From assembly GCA_964549615.1 (NCBI GenBank), contig CAZJVP010000071.1, positions 1 through 6,408 on the forward strand: DNA of 6,408 nt, in the 5' to 3' direction. Shown piece by piece: positions 1 through 5,083 of this stretch. Numbering within the stretch: the stretch's first letter is position 1; each line of letters starts with the position of its first letter. The notes under the pieces were generated by a model. It ran no database searches. It was not told the origin of the DNA and worked only from the letters and a program-made list of their open reading frames with translations. Made by a program: the position numbers and the translations under genes. The DNA is from CAYVLA01 sp964549615 [NCBI: uncultured Thermococci archaeon]. Lineage in GTDB: Archaea; CAYQAE01; CAYVLA01.

Positions 1-107
1 CGCCACCGGTTGAGAGTCTCTTGCCAGAAGCCGAGCCATTCATAGAAGGGCGGCCGATCTGTCTCCTCGAAGTGCATGCATGCGTTGAACCTTTCCCGAG
101 CGTTCAT
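1..107 (-). CDS. Uroporphyrinogen decarboxylase-superfamily protein, N-terminal fragment (runs off left edge)
   Basis: Reading the minus strand from the ATG at 107-105 gives 35 codons to the window edge. The protein starts MNARERFNACMHFEETDRP and continues through PPFYEWLGFW to QETLNRW. An opening of the form M-x-x-R-E-R-F, then F-E-x-x-D-R-x-P-F, then a W/F-rich E-W-x-G-F-W patch, is typical of the UROD/MtaA/CmuA superfamily. Members are cytoplasmic TIM-barrel enzymes, either decarboxylating uroporphyrinogen III or moving methyl groups between corrinoid proteins and thiols. The E-W-x-x-F-W style resembles the non-haem, methyltransferase-like members more than true HemE, but 35 residues cannot settle this. 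The frame has a stop at 140-138 and no ATG, GTG or TTG between it and 107, so the start is fixed. No Shine-Dalgarno sequence precedes it; a TATA-like box lies at about 140-152. Confidence 0.72.
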   Translation of the reverse strand, partial: MNARERFNACMHFEETDRPPFYEWLGFWQETLNRW

Positions 108-139
108 GATAACACGCAGGGCCGTGCTGTATCCAGCTC

Positions 140-152
140 AGTTATAACTATA
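140..152 (-). promoter_or_regulatory. TATA-like box before the UROD-family gene, with a 10-bp palindrome
   Basis: On the minus strand this reads TATAGTTATAACT in a G+C-rich setting. Its centre near 146 predicts a transcript start near 120, giving a leader of about 13 bases before the ATG at 107. The bases 140-149 (AGTTATAACT) form a perfect 10-bp palindrome that could also be an operator half. The box lies in the 60-base gap after the small upstream gene, which suggests that the UROD-family gene has its own promoter. Confidence 0.45.
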
Positions 153-167
153 CCGTATCCGAAGATC

Positions 168-459
168 TCACCAAAGCCTCCAGGGCCTGTAGAGGGTGGT
201 TTGGGATCCGGTGCCGTCCCGGAGAACCAGCTTGTCGATCCTGTTGGACTCCATGTAGGGCCAGGATCTGCCCTTTCTCCAGGCACTGCTTGATCTGGTC
301 GATGTGCGGCTTCCACCACTCGGACGGGTCTTGGACCTCCAGATCCCCGTTGCGGAAGCTCAATAGCAGCCTCCTTCCCTCTATCCTCCTCAGTCTCGCC
401 CATCCCGCAGGCAGCGTGAGTCCCCCTTCGTCGGATTCCCGCCGAAACCGGTTCGGCAA
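168..459 (-). pseudogene. Small unknown gene (about 96 aa) with an apparent single-base frameshift
   Basis: I do not recognise this family. From a TTG start at 459-457 the frame reads convincingly for 67 codons, including LPAGWARLRRIEGRR, LLLSFRNGDLEV and DPSEWWKPHIDQIKQ, with strongly G/C-biased third positions and AGG arginines. It then decays into Q/R/P/S-rich sequence up to a stop at 148. Skipping one base in the run G258-G260 moves to another frame that continues coding-like as YMESNRIDKLVL, RDGTGSQTTLYR and PWRLW, ending at TGA (170-168). Third positions in that stretch are again almost all G or C. The joined product is about 96 residues, soluble, with no membrane segment or signal peptide. 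The last part looks like beta strands (IDKLVLRDG, TTLYRPW). The shift could be a true mutation or a sequencing error in the homopolymer. TTG at 459 is the only standard start upstream of codon 33, and the nearest TATA-like box is too close to it, so the 5' end is uncertain. Confidence 0.6.
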
Positions 460-480
460 ACAGAGATAAAAAGGCTTTTC
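460..480. promoter_or_regulatory. A+T-rich divergent promoter region between the small gene and the MFS gene
   Basis: The stretch containing GATAAAAAGGCTTTT is the only A+T-rich patch between the two divergent genes. For the plus strand its centre (about 469-472) predicts a transcript start at about 495-499, giving a leader of fewer than 10 bases before ATG 503. On the minus strand it reads TTTTTATC, which could serve the small gene, although the expected start point (about 444) would fall inside the TTG-started reading frame. Overlapping TATA elements on both strands imply competition between the two directions. Confidence 0.45.
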
Positions 481-502
481 CGCAAGGGCCTGCCGGAGGG
501 AG

Positions 503-1672
503 ATGCGGCCCGACTACCGGAGGATAGTTCTCACCTCCTGCTTCATACAGTTCGTTGTCACGCTTTCCTTGACCTTCGTGAACGCCTTCCTGACGCTCTT
601 CATCTACGAGGATCTGGGAGTGGCCGATCTGAGCAAGGCCGCCGTGTGGTCAGGTTTGGGGACTTTCTTGGGAGGCACCTGTCTTGCTATGTCCTCCCCC
701 ATCTGGGGATGGCTGACCGATCGGTTCGGCGCAAAGAGGATGATGGTGCGCGTCCTCATCACCCATTCGATCTTGACGGGGCTGTTTGCTTTGGCCGCAG
801 ACGTCCAGACGGTCCTCATCCTTCGGACGCTGAGGGGCCTACTGGGCGGTACGAGCGTGGTAGCGATGGCTGCGATCGCATCGATCGCCCGAGAAAAGGA
901 TCTCGCCGGGGCTTTGGGCTACCAACAGTCGGCCCAGATCCTGGGAGGAATGGTCGGGCCCGTGTTCGGCGCACTTGCTGCGCCCGTCATAGGGTTCAGG
1001 GCCTGCTTTGCCGTCTCAAGCATCTCCATCGCCTGCGCAATCCCGTTGGCGCTCTCTCTCGCATGGCCGGAAGCGGAGGGAACCAAAGTTCCGACGCCAA
1101 ACTTCCGCGGACTAGCTTCTATGCGGCTCGAGTTTGGGGCCATGGTTCTGCTGAGGGCGTCCCTGACCTTCATAGGCCCAGTCCTGCCGGTTTATCTGGT
1201 ATCCGCGGGAATCGGGAGCGAGGATCTGACGCTTTACACGGGAATCGTTCTCGCCATCAGCGACCTTGCGTTCGCAGTCGCCGTCCCGCTGACGAGCAAG
1301 AGCATTCCTCCGGCCCTGATGCCGGCGCTCCTGACGGTGCAGGGCGGTGCGATAATGGCCCAGGGTCTCTTCGTTTCCCTGCCCTGCTTCCTAGCACTGA
1401 GGCTGGCCCAGGTGGTTGCGCATTCGCCTGCTCCCGCTCAACTCTTCACGCTGGCCTCCGCAAAGACAAGCGAGAAGGGAACCACCATCGGCCTGATCAG
1501 CTCTGCTAGGTTCCTCGGCGGCGCTATCAGCCCCATCATTGCCTCGACAGCCAACTACTGGTTTGGCCTCGCTTTCAGCTTCGGCTGCATGTCCAGCATG
1601 TCGCTTGGGGCAGCTTTTCTGGTCTGGCGTCTGCTCGAGCACAACGCAAGGGATCGCCCCGACGGGCGATGA
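503..1672 (+). CDS. Major facilitator superfamily transporter, drug:H+ antiporter-like, 12 TM
   Basis: This is a 389-residue integral membrane protein of normal MFS length with about twelve hydrophobic segments, at roughly 8-33, 46-68, 82-100, 104-127, 140-163, 166-188, 209-233, 243-263, 268-290, 293-318, 328-350 and 352-377. Motif A is clear in the loop between TM2 and TM3 (GWLTDRFGAKRM, residues 69-80, with Asp73 and Arg74). A motif-B-like R-T-L-R-G lies at 108-112. The antiporter motif C appears in TM5 as GGMVGPVFG (148-156). Motif C points to proton-coupled export of small molecules, as in multidrug or set-type efflux; the substrate cannot be told. ATG 503 is the only start after an in-frame TAA at 467-469. 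A GGAGG at 495-499 is only three bases from the ATG, too close for normal use, so a short-leader transcript from the TATA-like box near 469 is more likely. The stop overlaps the next gene by ATGA. Confidence 0.9.
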   Translation: MRPDYRRIVLTSCFIQFVVTLSLTFVNAFLTLFIYEDLGVADLSKAAVWSGLGTFLGGTCLAMSSPIWGWLTDRFGAKRMMVRVLITHSILTGLFALAADVQTVLILRTLRGLLGGTSVVAMAAIASIAREKDLAGALGYQQSAQILGGMVGPVFGALAAPVIGFRACFAVSSISIACAIPLALSLAWPEAEGTKVPTPNFRGLASMRLEFGAMVLLRASLTFIGPVLPVYLVSAGIGSEDLTLYTGIVLAISDLAFAVAVPLTSKSIPPALMPALLTVQGGAIMAQGLFVSLPCFLALRLAQVVAHSPAPAQLFTLASAKTSEKGTTIGLISSARFLGGAISPIIASTANYWFGLAFSFGCMSSMSLGAAFLVWRLLEHNARDRPDGR

Positions 1673-2745
1673 AGGATTTAAGACGCAGGCGGATGACGCG
1701 GCATAGGATGACGGGGATACTCAAGAAGATCTCCGACTACGACCGCCTTGCCTCGGAGCTGGAGGAGAAGAAGAAAGCCCTCTCCGAAGCCCAGCGCAAG
1801 CTGGCCGAGACCGAGTCTGAACTGGAGAAGGTCAAAGGTCAGCTTCGGAGCGCGCTTGAGAAGGCAAGGGAGGAGAGGCGGAGGCGGGCGGAAGAGGAGT
1901 CCCGCAGGGGAAGGGCCGAGAAGGAGTGCGCCGAGAAAGCCAGGCAGGTTGAGGATCTTTCCAAGAAGCTGGCAGAGCTCGAGGCGCAGGCGTCGCGGCC
2001 CGAGGCATTCGCGGTTCTCTCCCGGGAACAGGACCTCAGCCCGGAGGGCGTCGCGGATTTCGTACGCGGGATCGAGTTACTGCCCGGAGAGGAATGCCTC
2101 AGCGCCCTCGTGACGGAAACAAGCTGCGAGGCGTTCTTGAAGAGCGTGCCAGGCATGGCCAGCTGGGCCCCGCGGTTGAGAAGGGGAGCAAGGGGCCTGG
2201 TCGCGTTCGTGTCCGAGAGGCGGGCATGCGTACTTGAGCCTCCCCTACCCGTTGAGGCGGATGAAAGAAGGGTCGGCGAGGCTTTCGACCTCTCGCTGAT
2301 CGAGGGCCTCATGCAGAAGCCGCTCATGGCATTCGTGTCGGTTCACAGGGATGCGTATGCTGTCTGCCTCTTTGACGGGCAGGTTAGGGACCTGCTGTTC
2401 GAGGAGGAGGATGTTCTGGGCCGGTCAAAGAAGGGCGGCTCCAGCCAGGCCCGCTTCGCCAGATCCCGGGAGGACCAAGTGAAGCACCTGCTTGCGGAGG
2501 CGAATGAGGCGGCCACCCGGCTGCTCTCGGGGGCCGAGCCCGCGTATCTGTTGCTGGAGGGCGATGAAAGAACGGTCTCCGCCTTCCTCGAGGCATCGGC
2601 GACCGTTAGGGAGCATCGCATCATCAGGTACGCCCTCCCCGGCAAGCTCACCAAGAACCTGGTCGCATCGCTTCCGGCCTTGGCCTGGAGGTGGAGGGCG
2701 TGGGTCTTTGACCTTCCCCTTCCCGTGGCTCAGCCCAAAGGGTAG
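1669..2745 (+). CDS. Coiled-coil Vms1/ANKZF1-like (VLRF1/baeRF-type) peptidyl-tRNA hydrolase
   Basis: This 358-residue soluble protein has a basic start, a long charged heptad-like coiled coil (about 18-110, rich in E, K, R, A and L) and a C-terminal eRF1 domain-2-like fold (about 115-350). The signature loop is KKGGSSQARFARSRE (254-268). In eRF1 the same loop is GGQSAxRFxRxR. Here the glutamine sits two positions later (Q260, a G-x-x-Q pattern), as in Vms1/ANKZF1, where it drives hydrolysis of peptidyl-tRNA on stalled large ribosomal subunits. Strands before the loop (LMAFVSVHRDAYAVCLFDG) match the family layout. By homology it should free nascent chains from stalled ribosomes in the cytoplasm; the coiled coil may contact the ribosome. 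ATG 1669 overlaps the transporter's TGA (ATGA), suggesting translational coupling. In-frame ATGs at 1693 and 1708 are alternatives that remove an arginine-rich stretch lacking clear conservation. The 3' end overlaps the opposing kinase gene by 16 bases. Confidence 0.82.
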   Translation: MKDLRRRRMTRHRMTGILKKISDYDRLASELEEKKKALSEAQRKLAETESELEKVKGQLRSALEKAREERRRRAEEESRRGRAEKECAEKARQVEDLSKKLAELEAQASRPEAFAVLSREQDLSPEGVADFVRGIELLPGEECLSALVTETSCEAFLKSVPGMASWAPRLRRGARGLVAFVSERRACVLEPPLPVEADERRVGEAFDLSLIEGLMQKPLMAFVSVHRDAYAVCLFDGQVRDLLFEEEDVLGRSKKGGSSQARFARSREDQVKHLLAEANEAATRLLSGAEPAYLLLEGDERTVSAFLEASATVREHRIIRYALPGKLTKNLVASLPALAWRWRAWVFDLPLPVAQPKG

Positions 2746-3224
2746 CCTATCTTCGCCACAAGTTCCCTGCGCTGCTTCCTTGCCTCCTCGTCCTCCACGC
2801 CCTCGACTCTATTTCCGTCCACGAAACCGAGGATGGCGTTTCCCAGCTGGGTGCTTCCGATCACCACCTGGCAGGGATTGGCCGTGGCGCCAATTATCGT
2901 GCAAACGCCGGGCACGTTGCGGACCTTGTCCATGACGTTGATGGGGTACGCCCCATTCATCATCAGCACGAAGGCATGGGACGCTCCGATGGCGAGTGCG
3001 TTCTTGGAGGCCAGCTCCTCCAACCGCCGGTCGTTTCCGGTCACCCTCACCAGCTTGGGGGCGGCCTCGTTCATCGCTGCTGCGACCTTGACGCCTGGAA
3101 CGGCGGAGACGACCGCCCTGAAGAGGTCGTCGCAGGTCTTAACCGTGAAGTTGGCCATCCCCACGACTATCTGGTCATCCTTGCCCTTGTCCATCTCGAC
3201 GGCGTCGATCCTCACGGGTGCCAT
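2730..3224 (-). CDS. Adenosine-specific kinase (PF04008/COG1839 family)
   Basis: From ATG 3224 the product has 164 residues, the usual length of this archaeal and thermophile family. Conserved blocks are visible in order: NF (25-26), DD (32-33), AVPGVK (41-46), AMNEAAPKLVRVTGND (50-65), LEELASKNA (68-76), YPINV (93-97), ATANPCQV (113-120), ILGFVDG (131-137) and RRELVAKIGY (152-161). The family was named from a crystal structure and nucleotide binding and is thought to phosphorylate adenosine; its physiological role is little known. It is cytoplasmic and has no membrane segment. An upstream ATG at 3263 would add 13 residues, but an A+T-rich TATA-like box (3244-3254) lies 25 bases before ATG 3224 and falls inside that extension, so a leaderless start at 3224 is preferred. 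The gene is monocistronic here, convergent with the VLRF1 gene and overlapping it by 16 bases. Confidence 0.85.
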   Translation of the reverse strand: MAPVRIDAVEMDKGKDDQIVVGMANFTVKTCDDLFRAVVSAVPGVKVAAAMNEAAPKLVRVTGNDRRLEELASKNALAIGASHAFVLMMNGAYPINVMDKVRNVPGVCTIIGATANPCQVVIGSTQLGNAILGFVDGNRVEGVEDEEARKQRRELVAKIGYPLG

Positions 3225-3243
3225 GAGGCCAGTTCGGGGCGCC

Positions 3244-3254
3244 TTAACATAAAT
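3244..3254 (-). promoter_or_regulatory. TATA-like box for the adenosine-specific kinase gene
   Basis: On the minus strand it reads ATTTATGTTAA in an otherwise G+C-rich stretch. Its centre at about 3249 is 25 bases upstream of ATG 3224, the spacing expected for a leaderless archaeal transcript. It overlaps the potential codons of a longer reading frame starting at 3263, which argues against that longer start. No Shine-Dalgarno sequence precedes either ATG. Confidence 0.55.
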
Positions 3255-3326
3255 CTCGCTCATCGTCGGGCACCAGCGAAGCGTTGGGATGGCTCAGGGT
3301 TCCGGGGATCAGGGGATTCCTGGGGC

Positions 3327-3337
3327 AAACGTTTTGA
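3327..3337 (+). promoter_or_regulatory. Weak TATA-like element before the exported unknown protein
   Basis: AAACGTTTTGA is the only A+T-richer patch in the 135-base gap between the divergent kinase and envelope-protein genes. Its centre, near 3332, is about 27 bases before ATG 3360, consistent with a leaderless transcript as at the neighbouring genes. The match to a TATA consensus is poor because CG interrupts it. Confidence 0.3.
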
Positions 3338-3359
3338 GGGCAGGCCTTCATATCAGGCG

Positions 3360-4574
3360 ATGATGTCAAGTAGGCTCCCTGCATTGCTGGCGGCGGTCCT
3401 GCTGGTGGCCGCAGGCCTCGTCGCGGAATCTCGGGAGGGGATCGGCCTTATGCTGCTTGGGGATGTTGGGAAGCTGGGATCCCCGGTGAACGACTGGCTT
3501 GAGAAGGACTTCATCATCGACTACTTCGAGATACCCTTGGCGCAGAAGGCGCTAAGCGAGAAGGAGCTCGAGAGATACACCGCCATATACTTCCCGCGGA
3601 CCCTGCCGCGACTGCTCGAACTCTACGACATGATAGTCATCTGCGAGGAGGAGGAGCTCTTTACCAAGTACACCACCTCAAAACAGAAGATGCTGATGTA
3701 CGAGGCGGTGGGAAAGGAGGGCGTTGCTATATTCAACTCGGTGCCGAACGAGGATTTCGAGGAAGCCGCGTGGGCTGGCACGATCCTGGCTGAGCTCATG
3801 CCCCACGACTACCTGGGCGGCTTCAAGACCCTGTCCGGCGGATTCAAGGTGGCCGTGGAGTCCCGGGGCGACCTGGCTCCCGTCTTCACGCCGTTTGTAA
3901 AGCTTGGAATCGAAAGGTACGTCGGTCCCTGGTGCAGGCGGCTCAACCCCAAGATGGGATCGACGACCTGGGCCTACGTGGAGCCCTTCGGCAGCGCGTT
4001 CTTCATAAGCTGGACGGTTGGCGACAAGTCCGCCAGGGCTTCAAACGTTGCCTGCGAGCTGGATGAGCCGTGGTGGGGAAGCGAATACAGGGGAGCATCC
4101 TCCCAGAACCCTTGGGGCGGCGACCTCTTCCTCAACATCGTCTACTGGTCGGTTGGAAAGGAGCCGGTGACGGACGTTTTCATGGTCCACACGCTGAGAA
4201 CGGCGTATGAGGACTACCTGGTTCTGCGGTCGGTGACGTTGGCTCTGGTCGAGTTCATCGATTCATTCGGTGCAAACGTCGGATCCCTTGAGAGGGATCT
4301 GGCCGAGCTATCGGAGGGCCGATCGGTGGCCAGGCGACTGTACTATGAGCAGAGATACGAGGAGGCGCTGGACTACGTCCAGCGGCTCTTCGAGTTAATG
4401 AAGGAGGTCGAGGCCCGGGCGATCAAGCTCAAGGAAAGGTCCTTCATGTGGATGTACGTATCCGAGTGGCTCATCGTCAGCGGGACCCTCTTCGTCACGG
4501 GCTTCATCGCATGGACGCTCATGGTGAAAAGGCGGCTGTACAGGGATGTCCGGGTCACGAGGGCCGCACGTTAG
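3360..4574 (+). CDS. Exported, membrane-anchored protein of unknown function with a GATase-like (Rossmann-type) ectodomain
   Basis: This is a 404-residue protein from ATG 3360 (ATG 3363 follows directly and is equally possible). Residues 5-22 form a signal peptide or N-terminal anchor (LPALLAAVLLVAAGLVAE). The body, about 27-275, begins with a strand and loop (IGLMLLGDVGKLG) and contains a DMIVICEEEELF strand (90-101) and a GVAIFNSVP strand (121-129). It ends in WGGDLFLNIVYWSVG (252-266), an arrangement like the class-I glutamine-amidotransferase-like or ThuA-type folds found in archaeal surface proteins. No Cys-His-Glu triad is evident, so catalysis is not claimed. A helical region (283-360) precedes one strong transmembrane helix (365-389) and a basic tail with KRRLYRDVRVTR (390-401). 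The predicted topology is outside body and inside tail. The frame stays open upstream to 2976, but that part lies opposite the kinase gene. No Shine-Dalgarno sequence is seen. The downstream gene starts 56 bases after the stop, behind its own promoter. Confidence 0.75.
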   Translation: MMSSRLPALLAAVLLVAAGLVAESREGIGLMLLGDVGKLGSPVNDWLEKDFIIDYFEIPLAQKALSEKELERYTAIYFPRTLPRLLELYDMIVICEEEELFTKYTTSKQKMLMYEAVGKEGVAIFNSVPNEDFEEAAWAGTILAELMPHDYLGGFKTLSGGFKVAVESRGDLAPVFTPFVKLGIERYVGPWCRRLNPKMGSTTWAYVEPFGSAFFISWTVGDKSARASNVACELDEPWWGSEYRGASSQNPWGGDLFLNIVYWSVGKEPVTDVFMVHTLRTAYEDYLVLRSVTLALVEFIDSFGANVGSLERDLAELSEGRSVARRLYYEQRYEEALDYVQRLFELMKEVEARAIKLKERSFMWMYVSEWLIVSGTLFVTGFIAWTLMVKRRLYRDVRVTRAAR

Positions 4575-4600
4575 GCGAGGCAAGGTCGTGAGGGGTGGGT

Positions 4601-4611
4601 AATATTTTATA
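4601..4611 (+). promoter_or_regulatory. Strong archaeal TATA box for the Ig-like protein and RecJ-like nuclease unit
   Basis: AATATTTTATA stands out as the most A+T-rich patch in this G+C-rich region. Its centre, near 4605, predicts transcription starting at about 4631, which is exactly the TTG that opens the next reading frame. It is the clearest promoter in the window. Confidence 0.7.
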
Positions 4612-4630
4612 GAAGCCCGCCCGGGTCGAA

Positions 4631-5056
4631 TTGGCAAAGGGCTTTTGGATGCTGCTGTTCCTATTCAAGACGTCAAAGTCGGCGAAGACGAAGGTCAGCA
4701 TTAGCAAGAAGGAAGAGATCCCGATCAGGTACAGTATCGTCCCCAAGACCAGCCCACAGTATCCGGGCGACAGGATGAAGTACAAGGTCACCGTCGTGAA
4801 CGACAAGCTCGATGAGGTCTCGGGCCGGGTTACCTTGATCCCGCCCGAGGAATGGAAGATGGAACCCCTGCTCAAGGAGTATGGACCCCTGAGCAGGGAG
4901 GCCTCGCAGGAACTGGAGTTCGAGTTTCAGATACCCAATGACGCCCAGGTGGGCTTCATATACAAGGTGGCCGCCAAGATCGCCTACGGAAATGAAGAGG
5001 TAGAATCCAGCGCCATGATCGAGCTGGTCAAGAAAGGGGAAGAGCTCCTCTGGTAG
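4631..5056 (+). CDS. Small Ig-like (NEW3/NPCBM-associated-type) beta-sandwich protein, unknown role
   Basis: This 141-residue protein starts at TTG 4631, where the TATA box at 4601-4611 places the transcript start, so the mRNA is probably leaderless. ATG 4649 is the alternative and would remove six residues. The N-terminus has a short hydrophobic run (MLLFLF) followed by a lysine-rich segment, which is too short for a membrane helix and not a convincing signal peptide. From about residue 33 a single domain shows the alternating strands of an Ig-like fold: PGDRMKYKVTVVNDKLDEV (45-63), SGRVTLIPPEEWKMEP, a REASQELEFEFQIPNDAQVG stretch, then FIYKVAAKIAYGNEEVESS and a final strand. Similar NEW3-type domains occur singly or repeated in archaeal envelope proteins and usually mediate binding. 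Lack of an export signal leaves location open. The nuclease gene starts 27 bases downstream, so co-transcription is likely. Confidence 0.72.
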   Translation: MAKGFWMLLFLFKTSKSAKTKVSISKKEEIPIRYSIVPKTSPQYPGDRMKYKVTVVNDKLDEVSGRVTLIPPEEWKMEPLLKEYGPLSREASQELEFEFQIPNDAQVGFIYKVAAKIAYGNEEVESSAMIELVKKGEELLW

Positions 5057-5068
5057 CAGCGGGTGTCA

Positions 5069-5074
5069 GAGGGG
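5069..5074 (+). promoter_or_regulatory. Shine-Dalgarno site that decides the RecJ-like gene start
   Basis: GAGGGG lies nine bases before ATG 5084 and matches the CCUCC anti-Shine-Dalgarno sequence. It is the only well-spaced ribosome-binding site seen in the window and fits a gene internal to an operon, whereas genes behind TATA boxes here seem leaderless. It favours ATG 5084 over the in-frame GTG 5063. Confidence 0.5.
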
Positions 5075-5083
5075 CAGGACCAC

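Larger units (their letters stand above)
3225..3359. other. Divergent intergenic region between kinase and envelope-protein genes
   Basis: This 135-base gap holds the kinase TATA box (3244-3254, minus strand) and a weak plus-strand TATA-like element (3327-3337). Between them I see G+C-rich sequence with a short direct repeat of GGGGAT (about 3304-3316) but no RNA gene, terminator or clear operator. An open plus-strand frame crosses it from 2976 but has no support as a gene. Confidence 0.5.

Noticed and set aside
74-83. Palindrome GCATGCATGC
   Set aside because: It falls inside the UROD-family coding sequence (codons for A-C-M-H) and is explained by it.
21-293. Plus-strand frame at the left edge
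   Set aside because: It runs opposite the UROD-family start and the small minus-strand gene, both of which have better coding character.
104-403. Minus-strand frame of 99 codons starting with ATG 403
   Set aside because: It is the third minus-strand frame of the small frameshifted gene. Its translation is rich in P, G and R, and it matches neither supported half.
646-1509. Long plus-strand frame of 287 codons inside the MFS gene
   Set aside because: R/G/P/S-rich translation typical of an out-of-frame reading of G+C-rich DNA; the overlapping MFS protein is well supported.
1839-2327. Minus-strand frame of 162 codons opposite the VLRF1 gene
   Set aside because: Serine/arginine/alanine-rich shadow of the coiled-coil region with no recognisable domain.
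2976-3359. Upstream extension of the envelope-protein frame on the plus strand
   Set aside because: It lies opposite the well-conserved kinase gene and its promoter. A clear signal peptide begins only at ATG 3360.
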